A stretch of 64,000 nucleotides of DNA, from contig RDEW01000011.1 in assembly GCA_011109175.1 (NCBI GenBank), positions 1,078,091 to 1,142,090 on the forward strand, in the 5' to 3' direction. Position 1 is the first letter of the stretch; every line of letters starts with the position of its first letter. Positions 1 through 11,315 of the stretch are shown here, piece by piece. Position numbers and translations under genes: made by a program. Source of the stretch: Dicyema japonicum (lineage: Eukaryota; Dicyemida; Rhombozoa; Dicyemidae). The notes under the pieces are model-generated. The model made no database searches and had not been told where the DNA came from. It saw nothing but the letters and a program-made list of their open reading frames with translations.

Positions 1-471
1 TACTGGAAATCCTTCTGCAATGATTTTGTTGTTTTCGACAAAAGACGGATTCATTATCGATAGAATGAAGTCATTAATCATTTCCTGCACCTTCCCTCCC
101 GTCTGTCAACTCCTAACTCATCTAACTACCAGAGGGTTCACAAAGCCAGGAACACTATATGGAGCTATATTTAAGCAAAATTTATATTAACGTGATAATT
201 TCTAATTATTTATATGCCTCACTAGTTTTTATGGGCTTTATTTAAATTTAGACATGAACAGTGATTATATTTTTACATATTAAAAATTCAGCATTCAAAA
301 CTTTCTGGAATTGTTTTTACTAATGGATTGATGATATAATATATATTAACTATGAAGATTTTGGTAAAGTTTAAACCCATACAATTGAAGTAAGAAACAA
401 AGTTATAGAGAGGTAGCTAACTAAGAGAATTCATGTTAACATGACCTTTTTTTACTTTATGAAAAACTTAT

Positions 472-657
472 CTTGAAAATTTTTTTAAATATGAAAAAAA
501 CTAATGAAAGCCTTTATTAAAATATAGAATGTGTTGTTTTTCCTATTTCACAATAGAAAAACAACTTGAAAATTTTTTTAAATATGAAAAAAACTAATGA
601 AAGCCTTTATTAAAATATAGAATGTGTTGTTTTTCCTATTTCACAATAGAAAAACAA
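472..657. repeat. Two-copy tandem duplication, 93-bp unit
   Basis: The AT-rich unit beginning CTTGAAAATTTTTTTAAATA at 472 starts again at 565, and the two copies are essentially identical over 93 bp. No coding potential is visible. It is one of several two-copy tandem duplications of about 90-170 bp in this window, so either a real local duplication or an unmerged assembly overlap is possible. Confidence 0.85.
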
Positions 658-1283
658 CTTTTAACTATTAATAATTAAAAAATTGTTAATGACAAATCTA
701 GATTCCAGAGACTTCTTAATTCCTTATAAATCGTTACTGAAATACAATTTTGAATATAAAGTTAGCAATGAAACGTCTGGAACCTGAATGGTTGTTCCAA
801 AAAATTGGCAGTTGTCAAAGGAAACAGCCATTCCATTCTATCAGCTGAATTATTTTGATTGTTTTGTTTCGTAATAAATATTTTTTTCCACAAAAAAAAT
901 TTGAATCTGTTTTTTCAACTCTAAAATAATACTGCGTTTAACGAAGGGCCACATTAGCTATTGCTCCTTCTAGACAGGACACACTCTACAATAAATGCAT
1001 ATGAAAACTCAAATATAGCTTCTGTCAAGTCTCTCGTGGATCCTTTGGATCATTGAACCGATTCGAGTTTCTTTGACATTAATTTTCTACACTTTTGAAG
1101 CGTAGGAAGGAGTAATTTAAAATCCAATAATCTCAAACAATTTTTATAAACTTTAACTTATTAGAATGAAAATTAGTGACCTTATTGATATTAGAGTCAG
1201 AAGATAAAATGAGAAAATTAGATATTTTTACAGTGGCATCTGTGAAATAGTAATAAAAATGATAAACCTTTAGTTTGAAATGT
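580..1283. repeat. Allelic or assembly duplicate of 2014-2694
   Basis: About 700 bp from the second 93-bp unit onward is repeated almost base for base at 2014-2694, immediately after the single N at 2013. The copies differ by scattered substitutions and small indels, as two haplotypes would. At 1284 this copy continues into a RTE 3' fragment, whereas the other copy jumps straight to the shared sequence beginning TAAATTAAGCGTATG. I see no gene in it; the short frame around 2213-2413 lies in the duplicate and has no recognisable product. Confidence 0.85.
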
Positions 1284-1389
1284 TTCTTAGACGAAAGATT
1301 CAATAAAAAGCTGTTGTTATAAAATTCGTGAGTTGGTAGAAAATTCGAAAATATATTTTCTAATAAGTCTTAAAAATTTCAATGACCTT

Positions 1390-1671
1390 CCGATTGAACG
1401 CGGCATATCAGTAAATTATTATTAGCACTTTCACCACAGCCATAATATTTATATCCCCGCATGTGCACCAAAAATATAAGAGAAAGAGTTAGCTTGCTCC
1501 AGGTTTTTCTGTTCTTAGCCAGATCCCTCTGTGTGTCAAGGTCGTCACCAGATGGCAAGTAAATTAAGACCAAAAATATAAGAGAAAGAGTTAGCTTGCT
1601 CCAAACTTTTCTGTTCTTAGCCTGATCCCTCTGTGTGTCAAGGTCGTCACCAGATGGCAAGTAAATTAAGC
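1390..1671 (-). pseudogene. RTE-type LINE 3' end fragment, tandemly doubled
   Basis: The minus strand encodes twice a peptide containing GDDLDTQRD..AKNRK.WSKL. It resembles the C-terminal tail of the RTE-type elements elsewhere here (ADDLDDVRMMARNKMAW near 23.8 kb, ADDLDNMRALARNREAW near 63.5 kb). The repeat unit is 102 bp (1468 and 1570). This segment is missing from the allelic copy near 2694, so it may be a polymorphic insertion. It is only a degenerate tail with no RT motifs. Confidence 0.6.
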
Positions 1672-1765
1672 GTATGAATTTTATTCAATTTATTCAAAAC
1701 TCGAAAAATTAATAAATAAAAATCGATAAAAATTTTGACTTATTATAATTTGTAAAATCATAATA

Positions 1766-2957
1766 CAGTAGGACCTCGCCCCAATAGAAAAGTGCCCCAA
1801 ATATAGAGAGTATACTAAATTATTACATTTTTAACCTCTCTATTCGTATTTTTAAATAATTATTTTTACAATACAATGTTTTTCTTCATATTGCAAAAAG
1901 GAATCAATTTATTTATGAAAAATAATCAGTTATTTTGTTCCCAATGGAATATTTGTTTCTTAGCATTTTTGAAATTTTAATCCTAAATTCATAGTATTCT
2001 TTAAGCCCTTCANAAAAACTAATGAAAGCCTTTATTAAAATATAGAATGTGTTGTTTTTCCTATTTCACAATAGAAAAACAACTTTTAACTATTAATAAT
2101 TAAAAAATTGTTAATGACAAATCTAGATTCCAGAGACTTCTTAATTCCTTATAAATCGTTACTAAAATACAATTTTGAATATAAAGTTAGCAATGAAACG
2201 TCTGGAACCTGAATGGTTGTTCCAAAAAATTGGCAGTTGTCAAAGGAAACAGCCATTCCATTCTATCAGCTGAATTATTTTGATTGTTTTGTATTAAGTA
2301 TTTTTTTCCACAAAATAAATTTGAATCTTTTTTTCAACTCTAAAATAATACTGCGTTTAACGAAGGGCCACACTAGCAATTGCTCCTTCTATACAGGACA
2401 CACTCTACAATAAATGCATATGAAAACTCAAATATAGCTTCTGTCAAGTCTCTCGTGGATCCTTTGGATCATTGAACCGATTCGAGTTTCTTTGACATTA
2501 ATTTTCTACACTTTTGAAGCGTAGGAAGGAGTAATTTAAAATCCAATACTCTCAAACAATTTTTATAAACTTTAACTTATTAGAATGAAAATTAGTGACC
2601 TCATTGATATTAGAGTCAGAAGATAAAATAAGAAAATTAGATATTTTTACAGTGGCATCTGTGAAATAGTAATAAAAATGATAAACCTTTAGTTTGAGCG
2701 TAAATTAAGCGTATGAATTTTATTCAATTTATTCAAATAGGATTGTCATTTATTCAAAACTCGAAAAATTAATAAATAAAAATCGATAAAAATTTTGACT
2801 TATTATAATTCGTAAAATTATAATAGTTAAAATTTCACTCGTGCAGCATTCAAAACAATCCTCCGAACCAATCTTTTCCTACCTTCTCGATCGTAAGAAA
2901 GTTTCCTCAACTCGTCCAGNCCCAGGGCCGGGGTTTGATTGGGGCGGGGTCCTACTG
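1766..2957. mobile_element. pogo/Tc1-mariner-type DNA transposon ends, TA target
   Basis: The left end CAGTAGGACCTCGCCCCAAT (1766-1785) is matched with one mismatch by the reverse complement of 2938-2957. TA precedes the left end (1764-1765) and follows the right end (2958-2959). Ends of the CAGT..ACCTCG type are typical of pogo/Tigger elements. The interior is not assembled as one piece: N at 2013 and N at 2920 bracket 2014-2919, which is the allelic sequence without the transposon. No transposase is visible in the 247 bp (left) and 37 bp (right) that truly belong to the element. Confidence 0.7.
2014..2919. other. Allelic contig carrying the empty transposon site
   Basis: This segment, bounded by single Ns, duplicates 580-1283 and then 1671-1765. 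It continues through an uninterrupted TA at 2824-2825 directly into the sequence that follows the right transposon end (2960 onward). It therefore reads as the unoccupied allele of the CAGTAGGACC insertion, scaffolded inside the occupied allele. Its last 90 bases repeat 2962-3053. Confidence 0.75.
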
Positions 2958-2960
2958 TAG

Positions 2961-4253
2961 TTAAAATTTCACTCTTGCAGCATTCAAAATAATTATCCGA
3001 ACCAATTTTTTCCTACCTTCTCGATCGTAGCAGAGTTTCCTCAGCTCTTCCAGATCGTCCCCACTTCTTAGACGTTTGTTCACGAGCTTTAGATCTCTGT
3101 TAAGTGTTTCTGATAATGTAATTCCCCATAGTTTACGAAAACACGGCCCCTTTCTCATAAAATAGTTCTTCATTGCTATGTTTGCTGGAGCACCTAATTC
3201 CATACGCAAGTTTGCTTGACAAAGGCTTCACACAGTTTTAAACAAAATGATGTGCAGGATCTTAGTTTGCCAATCCACTCTTTCTTTAAACTGTTCATCG
3301 TTACCCAAAAGAGGGCAATATCTTGACTGTCTCCAAGTAAGAAGCCAAGTTTGTTTATTTTTCGCCATGTTTCACTTGATCTGTTTCCATTCTCCTGATT
3401 TCCACGATGTCAGTTTTTGCGATGTTCATTCCAAAAAACCATCGGTTGAGCTCAGCAGGGGCCAGCTCGGGGAGTCGGATTAGGGCCGATTTGTCTTCTG
3501 ACACAAAGTTGACGTCGTCCGCATAGGCAATTTCGACGATGTTGCCATCATAGAGCTTCCGAAGATCTCGTAATGCCGCTTCCAGATATATAACAAATAG
3601 CAGGGAGTACTAACATTGCACTTAAATTAACGGGATAACGTCTTACCGATTTACACTCTGAGCTTCATGTTAGATAGCAACACTCTGATCATATTGACAG
3701 AATCAGGGTCCAAGAATTGTTCCAGTATCCTAAGAAGTATACCACAGTGGACCGTGTCAAAGGCCCTAGAGAGGTCTATTCCCAGGACTGTTGTTGCACT
3801 TTCAAATCTCTGGTTGATAGCGCAGAGCCACTTGTGGCTCCATAATACATCTGCAGTGGATCTTCTTGCCCTGAATCCAATGTGACTAGAGGATAGACAG
3901 TTGTCCACTTGTTCTCTGATTCAGTTCAACGTAACTAATGCCAGAAGTTTCCGTAAGGTGTTTAGCAGGATTATTGGACGTAAGTTTTCAACAGGCCCAG
4001 CATGCTTGTTACGTTTTTGTATTGGTATTAATAGTCCGGATCCAAGAGCTAGGTATTCTTTTTTTATAAACATAGAGTTTAGTAGTTTTGCCAACTTGTC
4101 TGTTAGTACAGATGGCCCATATTTGACAAAATCTGAATTCTTAAGTTTGACCATTGCATTTGATATTTCGCCAGGTGTGATAGCTCTATCAAGTTGGGTG
4201 GCGTATCCACAAGTATGATCAGAGATTTCTCCGCTGACAGTTAATATATCCAA
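2961..4253 (-). pseudogene. RTE-type LINE, reverse transcriptase part, 5'-truncated and frameshifted
   Basis: Reading the minus strand from 4253 down, three broken frames give successive RT segments: ENLRPIILLNTLRKL, GFRARRSTADVLWSHKW, LGIDLSRAFDTVH, then YADDVNFVSEDKSA near 3.5 kb, and a C-terminal tail with RSGDDLEELRKL near 3.05 kb. The order and wording match the full-length RTE-type copy at 20991-23910, so this is the same superfamily but a different subfamily. The endonuclease domain is absent, and stops or shifts interrupt the frame near 3.65, 3.48 and 3.2 kb. It cannot encode a working protein as assembled. Confidence 0.85.
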
Positions 4254-4392
4254 ATTAATAAATAAAAATCAAAAAAATTTCGACTTTATTTACCTAAAAA
4301 TTAAATTTTGACTTTTTGACTTTATAACATTTGATTATTATAATATTTTTGATTTTTTAATTGGCAACAATTTATTAGCAAAAAAAGTTATT

Positions 4393-4416
4393 GCGGGTTC
4401 GAATTCCGCCGGGGTG
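4393..4416 (+). repeat. tRNA 3'-half fragment
   Basis: GCGGGTTCGAATTCCGCCGG has the T-arm and B-box form of a tRNA and continues into an acceptor-like GGGGTG. It resembles the 3' part of the intact tRNA-Arg near 14.2 kb. Nothing upstream forms a D-arm or anticodon arm, so it is a fragment or a SINE remnant rather than a tRNA gene. Confidence 0.5.
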
Positions 4417-4919
4417 ATTAAAAATCAGATTTTTACATTTAAAATAATTTTTAAAGAACATATGAATTTTCTACTTTATTGACAAAAGTAGCCCTAGTAA
4501 TAACGATAACTGATCAAAGCCGAAAGATATATGTTCGACACGATTAAAAATGATCAAAGCCACATTAAGTATGACAGTGATTGACATGTGACATGTAACC
4601 AGCATGGGACGCGACATATTTTCTTTTCAAAACTTTATGGTGGGGGTGACATAACTGCAAAAATACTTCTCCTCAGCCTATCTCCAAACAAATTTCCTTC
4701 CATCATTGTTAAAAAAAATTAAATTTTGTTTCATCACTGAAGTTTATTATTACAGTGCGACCCCGAATTGGAGAAACCCTATTTTTTGGAGAAATATTTT
4801 CGCCATCCCTGTTAAATACAATGATTTTTACCCCCTACTGGGGAAAATTTTTATATTATCAAAAACGATTAATTAATGTGACCGGTTGAATACGAGCCCA
4901 GGTTGAATACGAGCCGTTA

Positions 4920-6600
4920 AAGGCGTTAAAGCCGTTAGAAATCAATATTTTTTAATAAAAAATAAATCAATAAATTAATTAATTCACATCTTTATAATGA
5001 TTAGTAATTTTAATAATTTAAATTTATCACAAATTTTTATTTTCTTAACGGTTTACTTCAGATAGAATAGAAATAGATTTTTGCTCACGCTAGTTTTTGT
5101 TTTTTGTTATGAAGGTTGTCCATTTCACTCTGCTACAAAAGCAAGAAATAATTACTTATCTGAGATAGTAAAATTTACCTCAAAAATGAACATCATGGTC
5201 GTGATAGACTTCTTTTTTTTCTAAAGAATCTAGTCTATGGATTTTGCAGAGATGAAGTTATGGTTGTTCACAATGTCTGGCAAGACGGCTTATGAACACT
5301 CGACTAACTATAACACCTATCAGAGCATATACAGTGAGAGAAAGCTGTTCAGCATTCAACAACTCTGCACGCTCCTTTTAAATTGATGTTCGGAGCTTTT
5401 GCCATGAAACAATAAATAATCATTACTCAGAAGATGAAATGAATGAAATATTCAGGCAAATTGATTCATGGAATGAAGAAACACAAACTGAAGCAACTGA
5501 ATATCTTGCATGGTTTTGGTCATCATGTGAAACTTCGAGAACAAAAGCAATTTTAAATTCAAACAATGCTGAAAGAAAAATGTTAACACAAGGAATGTGG
5601 AAGAATAATTGTGGAATAGTTAGTTAAGAGAATTGTGGGAGAAAAGAATAACCTGAAGAAAAATACGGCACAAGCGGAATTTTAATTAAATAAATTACAT
5701 TTTTGGTTCTTCAAAAGTGCTATTAATAATAATAATAATGTGGAAGAATGATATTTCCATTTTTAACATCGGCGTTCGAGTTGTCAGGAGGGTGAATCTT
5801 GATAATAATAAAAAAACACGAAAAAGTGGCTTAAACGAACACATTGATACATTCATATATCATGTTAAAGGAGTATCTGCCACAGGAATGATTGATCTAG
5901 AAGGAGAAGATGGTAGTGTGATTCAAGAAAATAGCAGAGACTTAGCAAAGTTAGAATAATTTTACAATATAAATTTTTTAATTTTTTCTAATAAAATCAG
6001 TTATTATTATTTCGATCATTTTATAATATCATTAGAGTTAGGATTCTTAAGCTTTCAGCTTTGCATTAGAGTTAGGAAAACTTAGGGATATATATTAGAG
6101 TTATACAACGAACAGAACGTAAGAAAATTAACAATTTGACGAGACACAACTGAAACACACAATTTGAATTGAAATAGCAAAAATCATCAATGTAACTAAA
6201 AAGTCTGGGGTGTCTAACTTATTTCCCTTTGAGGGCCGCATTGACAAGCTGATAGTCGGCTCGATATACTAGTTGTAGAGATGCCCCAATGCAGAGTTGT
6301 AAGATCTTCTGTAATGTCCAAGGAAGACTTTTACGAAGTTTCTTTGAGAAGAAGATAGCATGTTATTTAATGCGTCCCGAAAATCATCAGTCATTTAGTT
6401 ACGTTTTTGTGTTTAATCGAAATTTTAATTCAATAAAATTTATATTATCAAAAATTAAAATGATGTAAATTATATTTTGTTAATGTTGTGGATAATTTGA
6501 CTAATTTATAGCAAACTTTGTTTTGAAAACTTCATTTTTTCAAAAATTTAAGGTTCAATCATTAAACCGGACTTGTTGAACTTTCTTTCAATTAATTAGT
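4920..6600. other. Region without a recognisable gene
   Basis: This AT-rich stretch holds two short plus-strand frames, 5439-5627 (62 codons) and 5738-5959 (about 73 codons ending LEGEDGSVIQENSRDLAKLE). I do not recognise either. Both lie inside the inverted-repeat block and could be transposase remnants. A hAT-like terminus at 6206 is listed separately. A 23-bp sequence, GGACTTGTTGAACTTTCTTT plus three bases, occurs at 6570 and again at 6604, exactly where LINE copy A0 begins. Confidence 0.4.
6206..6245 (+). mobile_element. Possible hAT transposon terminus
   Basis: CTGGGGTGTCTAACTTATTT followed by TGAGGGCCGCATT resembles the common hAT (Charlie-like) terminal pattern CAGGGGTGTC..AACT..GGGCCGC. 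No matching right end or transposase was found, so this is at most a relic. Confidence 0.35.
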
Positions 6601-6601
6601 T

Positions 6602-7504
6602 TTGGACTTGTTGAACTTTCTTTCAAAAAGAAAGTCATATATACGTGTTGGAAATTTAATTTCAAAGAAAATTGAATTGCGAAGAGGAGTTCCACAGGGT
6701 TCAATTCTCAGTCCGTTACTCTTCAATTGCGTAATGAGAGATTTGCCGAAAACAGAGAGCGTAAATAGTCAAATGATTATTTATGCTGATGACATTCTTG
6801 TGCTTGATTCAAGCATGAATAAACAAATTTCTTGGAAAAGGGTGGAATCCCATATTACTAAGATTGGAAAGTGGTGCCAAGACAATGGGTTGACTCTATC
6901 GAAGGAAAAAACAACAGTCACTTGGATTGCAAGTAAAAGAAAAAATATTAATCAATGTGTGAATACTGGGGATATAAAAATCTCTGAAACATTGAAGTAT
7001 CTCGGATTGTTGATAGATCGAAGAGGATCTTTCAAGGAACATATTAAAACACGAAGAAAGAAAGCTACAGGAATGTTGAAATCTTTAATTCGATTTCATT
7101 TGGAGCCTGAAACTTTTCTTTTTGTGTATTCGGCGTGTGTTGAACCATTCTTGATATATGGTTATCAAGGATGGTTTAGAACAAAAGAAAGTGATGTCTT
7201 TGTCAAAAAATTGGAAAAGTCCAGAAGATTTGCGATTAAATTGGCATATGGACTGGACTTAAAATCTAATATCGAAGAGGATTACGACCTGAAAGTCAGA
7301 AAGATAGAAAAATTATTACATCACTTATGGAAAATGTGATGTAATTTTTGGGGTCCAAACGAAGTAGAGACATGTGGTGTCTCATAAAATGACCCTACAC
7401 GATGAATACAAACCCACTTAATTAGTTTTGGTTCAGGTTTTGGTTTCTTTACAGTAATTAGTTTTGGGGTTTGTTAGAAAATAAAATTTGTCTTGTCTTG
7501 TCTT
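6602..7504 (+). pseudogene. LINE family A copy A0, 5'-truncated RT and 3' end
   Basis: An uninterrupted frame from 6602 to 7339 encodes the C-terminal half of a Jockey-like reverse transcriptase: KSYIRVGN, GVPQGSILSPLLFN, YADDILVL near 6.78 kb, and the downstream ETFLFVYSACVEPFLIYGY block. It is strikingly similar to 10430-11094 of copy A1 but clearly a separate subfamily. After the stop comes about 165 bp of 3' UTR ending in a TTGTC microsatellite tail (about 7487-7504). The frame is open although truncated, so the insertion is probably young. Its tail abuts the 5' end of copy A1 without a spacer. Confidence 0.85.
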
Positions 7505-7550
7505 GGACGATTAATTGGGTGCACTCCGAATATTCAATACTCTATGTAGT

Positions 7551-8599
7551 ATGGATTCTCTCAAAGTAGCTCGAATATCGCGCCGACACACAGGAGAATT
7601 TCTCCTGAACTTTAAAACTACAAGTGATTTGGAAGGTTTCCAGAATCAACTAGAAGAAAGAAAACCTTTTGGAGTTAATGGACATTCATTACAAAAAGCT
7701 ACGCCGAGACCCTCAGTAGTAATGCTTAAAGGTCTTCCGACGTGGATTGAAACCAATGAGTTGGAAGAATACCTTGGAACGATATTGGGAGAAAAATTTA
7801 CGGTTGAAAGATTTGAAAAGCAGGGCATCAGACTATCTGTTGCCAAACTTACAATTTCGGACAGAAATGAGGCTGAATCTCTTGTAAGATTTGGACTGAT
7901 AATTGGATATCTGAAGATAAAAGTTGAATGGTTCAATAAACCAGAGATCCAATGTTTTCGTTGTCAACAGTTTGGTCATATTGCTCGTTTTTGCAAGAAT
8001 GTTGAAAGATGCCTTGTTTGTTCTGGGCCACATAGAAGATCGCAGTGTCCTGTTACAAACAATAATAAGTCGTGTGTGAATTGTGGTTCATCCAGCCACT
8101 TTGCCAATTATGGAGGATGCCCCAAGGCTGTTGAAGCTAACATAGCGAAGAAAAACAAAATTGACCAAAAAAGGAAAGAATCGAATAGAAAATTATCTCT
8201 AAAACGAGAAAATGCCTATAATGGAGAAAGTGAAGTTTCCAATATTGGAACGAATAAGAAATTAAGAATGTATGAGCAGACTGGCTGGAATATGACATAT
8301 AATAAGAAACCTTTTATAAAAGAAACAGTAGAAGCTTCAACACAGACAAGCAGTTTTGATGAGAGTGACCAGGCGGAACACCTGTTAGAAAAGTGACTTT
8401 TGGAGTTGCTACACAGACTATCGAGACTCACTCAAACATCTTGTCTGAAAATGAAGAAGTAGTAGCTTCCAACTCGATTCTTGACAAGTTGGAGAGAAGC
8501 ATTAAAGATATGACTAGAACAAAAAAGGATTCTAAATTTTTACTAGATTTGGTGGCGCTCTTAAGAAGAGAGGGCAGTCACCAAAAAAACCAGAAGTAG
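7551..8599 (+). CDS. LINE A ORF1, Gag-like nucleic-acid-binding protein (one internal frame break)
   Basis: ORF1 proteins of Jockey-like LINEs coat the element RNA. The first in-frame ATG is at 7551 (MDSLKVARISRRHTGEF), about 46 bp from the element start. A compact N-terminal domain (WIETNELEEYLGTILGEKF) is followed by three zinc-knuckle motifs: CFRCQQFGHIARFC (7952-7995), CLVCSGPHRRSQC (8012-8050) and CVNCGSSSHFANYGGC (8072-8119), then a lysine-rich tail. The frame stops at 8396. The missing C-terminal part continues in the -1 frame from 8393 to the TAG at 8597-8599, so one base was probably lost or is a sequencing error. The last codons hold the heptamer AAAAAAC, annotated separately. Confidence 0.8.
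8584..8590 (+). promoter_or_regulatory. Putative -1 ribosomal frameshift site A AAA AAC
   Basis: In the ORF1 frame the codons read CAA AAA AAC CAG AAG TAG, so the canonical slippery heptamer A_AAA_AAC is in the correct phase six nucleotides before the ORF1 stop. Slipping back one base continues in frame into KPEVVRITLINARSL, the start of the endonuclease. ORF2 has no ATG near that point. The heptamer is kept in copy A3 (11900-11906) although the codon before it changed from CAA to CGA. No stimulatory hairpin was verified. Confidence 0.6.
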
Positions 8600-11094
8600 T
8601 CAGGATAACCCTGATTAATGCCCGTTCTCTTCGGAAACGGGCCTCAGTGCTGGTTGCTCTAGCCAGCACGATCCAGATGGATGTTCTAATTATAAACGAA
8701 ACTAAATTGAAGAAAAGACCATTTAAAATTGATGGATACGACTCATTAGATATTTTTTGGAAGACTGGTTCTTGTGCTGGAACAGGAACTTCAATTTACT
8801 ACAAAACTTCTTTAAATACAAGACTACCCACGATCAATGAAGAAAATCTTTGTGAACTAGCAAGCATTCAACTACAAACAACCATGGGATGGATAACTAT
8901 CGGAGGAATCTATTCTAAAAAACTAGAGAGTATCCATGGATTGTTGACAAATTTATGGAAAACAATGAATATCCAATCCTTGTTGGGGACATGAACGCTA
9001 AACATACTGACTATGGTTGTGTAGCAACCAATCAAGATGGAAAATGCCTTGTAAAATGGATGAAGTCTGGAGAGTTAAAGATTTTAACTTCAGTAGAAAT
9101 TAATCACTTTGCACCAAGGAGTGGGGACAAGCTCGGAGTTTTTGTGATGCCTCAGAATCTAAGCAAAATTTGTGAGCACCCATATGTGGAGCAAGATATT
9201 GGAAGCGACCATCTTCCACAAACTTTGGAAATAAGGACGGGGCCTATATCTGCTGAAAGAACTTTTGTTGGCTACAACCTTAATAATGTCAACTGGGTTG
9301 ATTTCGATTATTTTATACGGGTGAAACTGGGAAATGTCTGTGATCTATTGATCTTAGACTCCTCAGATATTGATTACTTGGATGACAAAATTAGGACTTT
9401 GATATTGTGTTATTTGGACGAATATGGAAGTAAAAAATTCCGTATGCCGCATGGATGCTCATCAATGAGCTTAAAAGAAGATTCCCTCCATCGAGAGAAA
9501 AAATCACTTGAAAGTAAACTGAAAAGATGTTGGAACATTCCCGACTCGGAAAAGCTAAAGGTTCAGATCAGCTTAGTGAAAAATGAATTAATGGAAATAT
9601 TCAAACGAAAACAGGAAAATAAATGGAGAAGAGAATGCTCAAAGATCAATCACAAGAATGCAGACTTTTGGAAAGTATTCGCGAGATTGAAATCCTCTGA
9701 TGACAAATGTGATGAAATACACCTAAAATCATCCAATGGTTGTTGTATTTCAAAGGGGGAAATCCCAGAAATTCTACGGCAACAGTTAGCAAAAATTCAA
9801 GAAGTAGATCCTGCTTCCATTATTCCATGTGAATTTCGAAGCAATAATCATCACTATGATAGGATGGTGTCAATGAAGGGTCCTATGTGTACTCCTATTT
9901 CCCCTGAAGAAGTAAAAATTGCGATTTGTAGCTGCAAGAACAAAACCCCTGGATGGGATTTTATCCCAATGAAAATATTCAAGAATGCAAATGCTATGTT
10001 AATTGATGCATTAACCATGCTTTATAATGCCTCGTGGAAACTTGCTCACGTTCCATCGACCTGGAAAAAGTCGATTGTTCGGATGATTGGAAAGAAAGGA
10101 AAATCAAGATCTAATCCAGAAAATTATAGACCAATTAGTCTTATTTGTTCAACTTCAAAAATTATGGAGAAAATTGTCTTCAATAGATTATCAAAAGTGG
10201 TTGAGGAAAACAATTTTCTTGCAAACAATCAGTGGGGGTTCCGTAAAAATAGAGGAACTGAAGACTGCATCCGAGAACTTAGGAAGTCAATTCAAGAATC
10301 TATAAGTAAGAAAGAATACCTTACTGCAACGTGTTTGGACATATCCAAGGCTTTTGACAGTGTCTGGCATGAGGACTTTTCGAGACATTGTCAAACCGAA
10401 CATTGGAAAGTCGGCGCTCATGTGGATTAGAGACTTCCTTATGGGAAGGGAGTCTTATATTCGTGTGGGAAATATGCTCTCTAAAAAGATAAAACTAAGT
10501 AGAGGTGTTCCACAAGGTTCAATTTTGAGTCCCCTCCTCTTCAACTGTATAATGAGCGAGGTGCCAAAACCGGAACACATCAATACCAAAATGATAATTT
10601 ATGCAGACGACATTCTAATTTTGGACACTAGTATAAATAAATCAATATCATGGAAAAGAACATTAGCTCATATGTCGAAAATCGAAGATTGGTGTCGGAA
10701 TAATGGATTGACATTATCAAGAGAAAAAAGTTCTGTAACCTGGATAGCGAGAAATAGGAGGAATCAATATGTTGATACAGGGAATGTTAAGTTCTCGGAA
10801 AACCTGATATACCTTGGAGTATGCATTAACAAAAAAGGATCGTTTAAAGAGCACATCAAAATACGAAGAGAGAAAGCTACGGGAATGCTCAAGTCCCTAC
10901 TCCGCTTTCATTTGTCTCCAGATACTTTTATGTTTGTCTACAAAACGTGTATTGAACCTTTCCTAATATATGGATATCAAGGTTGGTTTAAAACAGAGGA
11001 GGAATCAGTTCTACTAACTAAATTAGAAAAGACAAGAAGGTATGCAATTAAACTCGCACATGGATTGGATTTAGCATCTGAAATTGATGACTAA
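8587..11094 (+). pseudogene. LINE A ORF2, AP endonuclease and reverse transcriptase, two frame breaks
   Basis: ORF2 supplies nicking and target-primed reverse transcription. Endonuclease motifs appear in order: ITLINARSL, IINETKL near 8.69 kb, VGDMNAKH near 8.99 kb and GSDHLP near 9.2 kb. The RT follows: NYRPISLICSTSKIMEK near 10.12 kb, LDISKAFDSVWH near 10.34 kb, GVPQGSILSPLLFN near 10.5 kb and YADDILIL at 10600 onward. Frame shifts occur near 8955 (between GGIYSKK..LTNL and MENNEYPILVGDMN) and near 10372 (after AFDSVW). Otherwise the coding sequence is complete and the catalytic residues are intact. The start is probably by frameshifting from ORF1, as no suitable ATG lies upstream of the endonuclease. 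Confidence 0.85.
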
Positions 11095-11315
11095 TACGAA
11101 AGAAAAACGAGAAGAATCGCTGATTTATTACATTGCTTGTGGAAACTCGCATTGTAATTGGGGCTTTTTACGGAGAAGAGACATACGGTGTCTCATGAGA
11201 GTGCCCCGATATAGACGACCCCAAATCTTGGCTTTCCTCTTTAGTTAATGGCTCTTACCTTGTTTAGTTAGTTGGGGTTTTGCGAATAAATCATGTTATC
11301 ATGTTATGTTATCAT

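Larger units (their letters stand above)
7505..11315 (+). mobile_element. LINE family A copy A1, nearly full-length Jockey-like non-LTR retrotransposon
   Basis: The element runs from GGACGATTAATT (7505) to a microsatellite tail built of CATGTTAT units (about 11290-11315). It carries ORF1 (three zinc knuckles) and ORF2 (AP-type endonuclease then reverse transcriptase). The arrangement fits the Jockey/I-like group; no RNase H domain is seen. Frame breaks at about 8390, 8960 and 10370 inactivate it as assembled. It is preceded by the tail of A0 and followed directly by the 5' end of A3, so three related copies lie head to tail. Confidence 0.85.

Noticed and set aside
2213-2413. 66-codon open frame on the plus strand
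   Set aside because: It is AT-rich, its counterpart in the allelic copy (790-990) is broken by small indels, and it has no recognisable motif.
4890-4920. Short doubled motif GGTTGAATACGAGCC as a possible CRISPR-like or satellite repeat
   Set aside because: Only two adjacent copies exist and they belong to the inner inverted-repeat end; there is no spacer-repeat periodicity anywhere in the window.
9690-9725. CTGATGA..GAAA resembling a hammerhead ribozyme core
   Set aside because: It lies within the conserved LINE A ORF2 coding sequence and the bases between do not form a stem II; a chance match.
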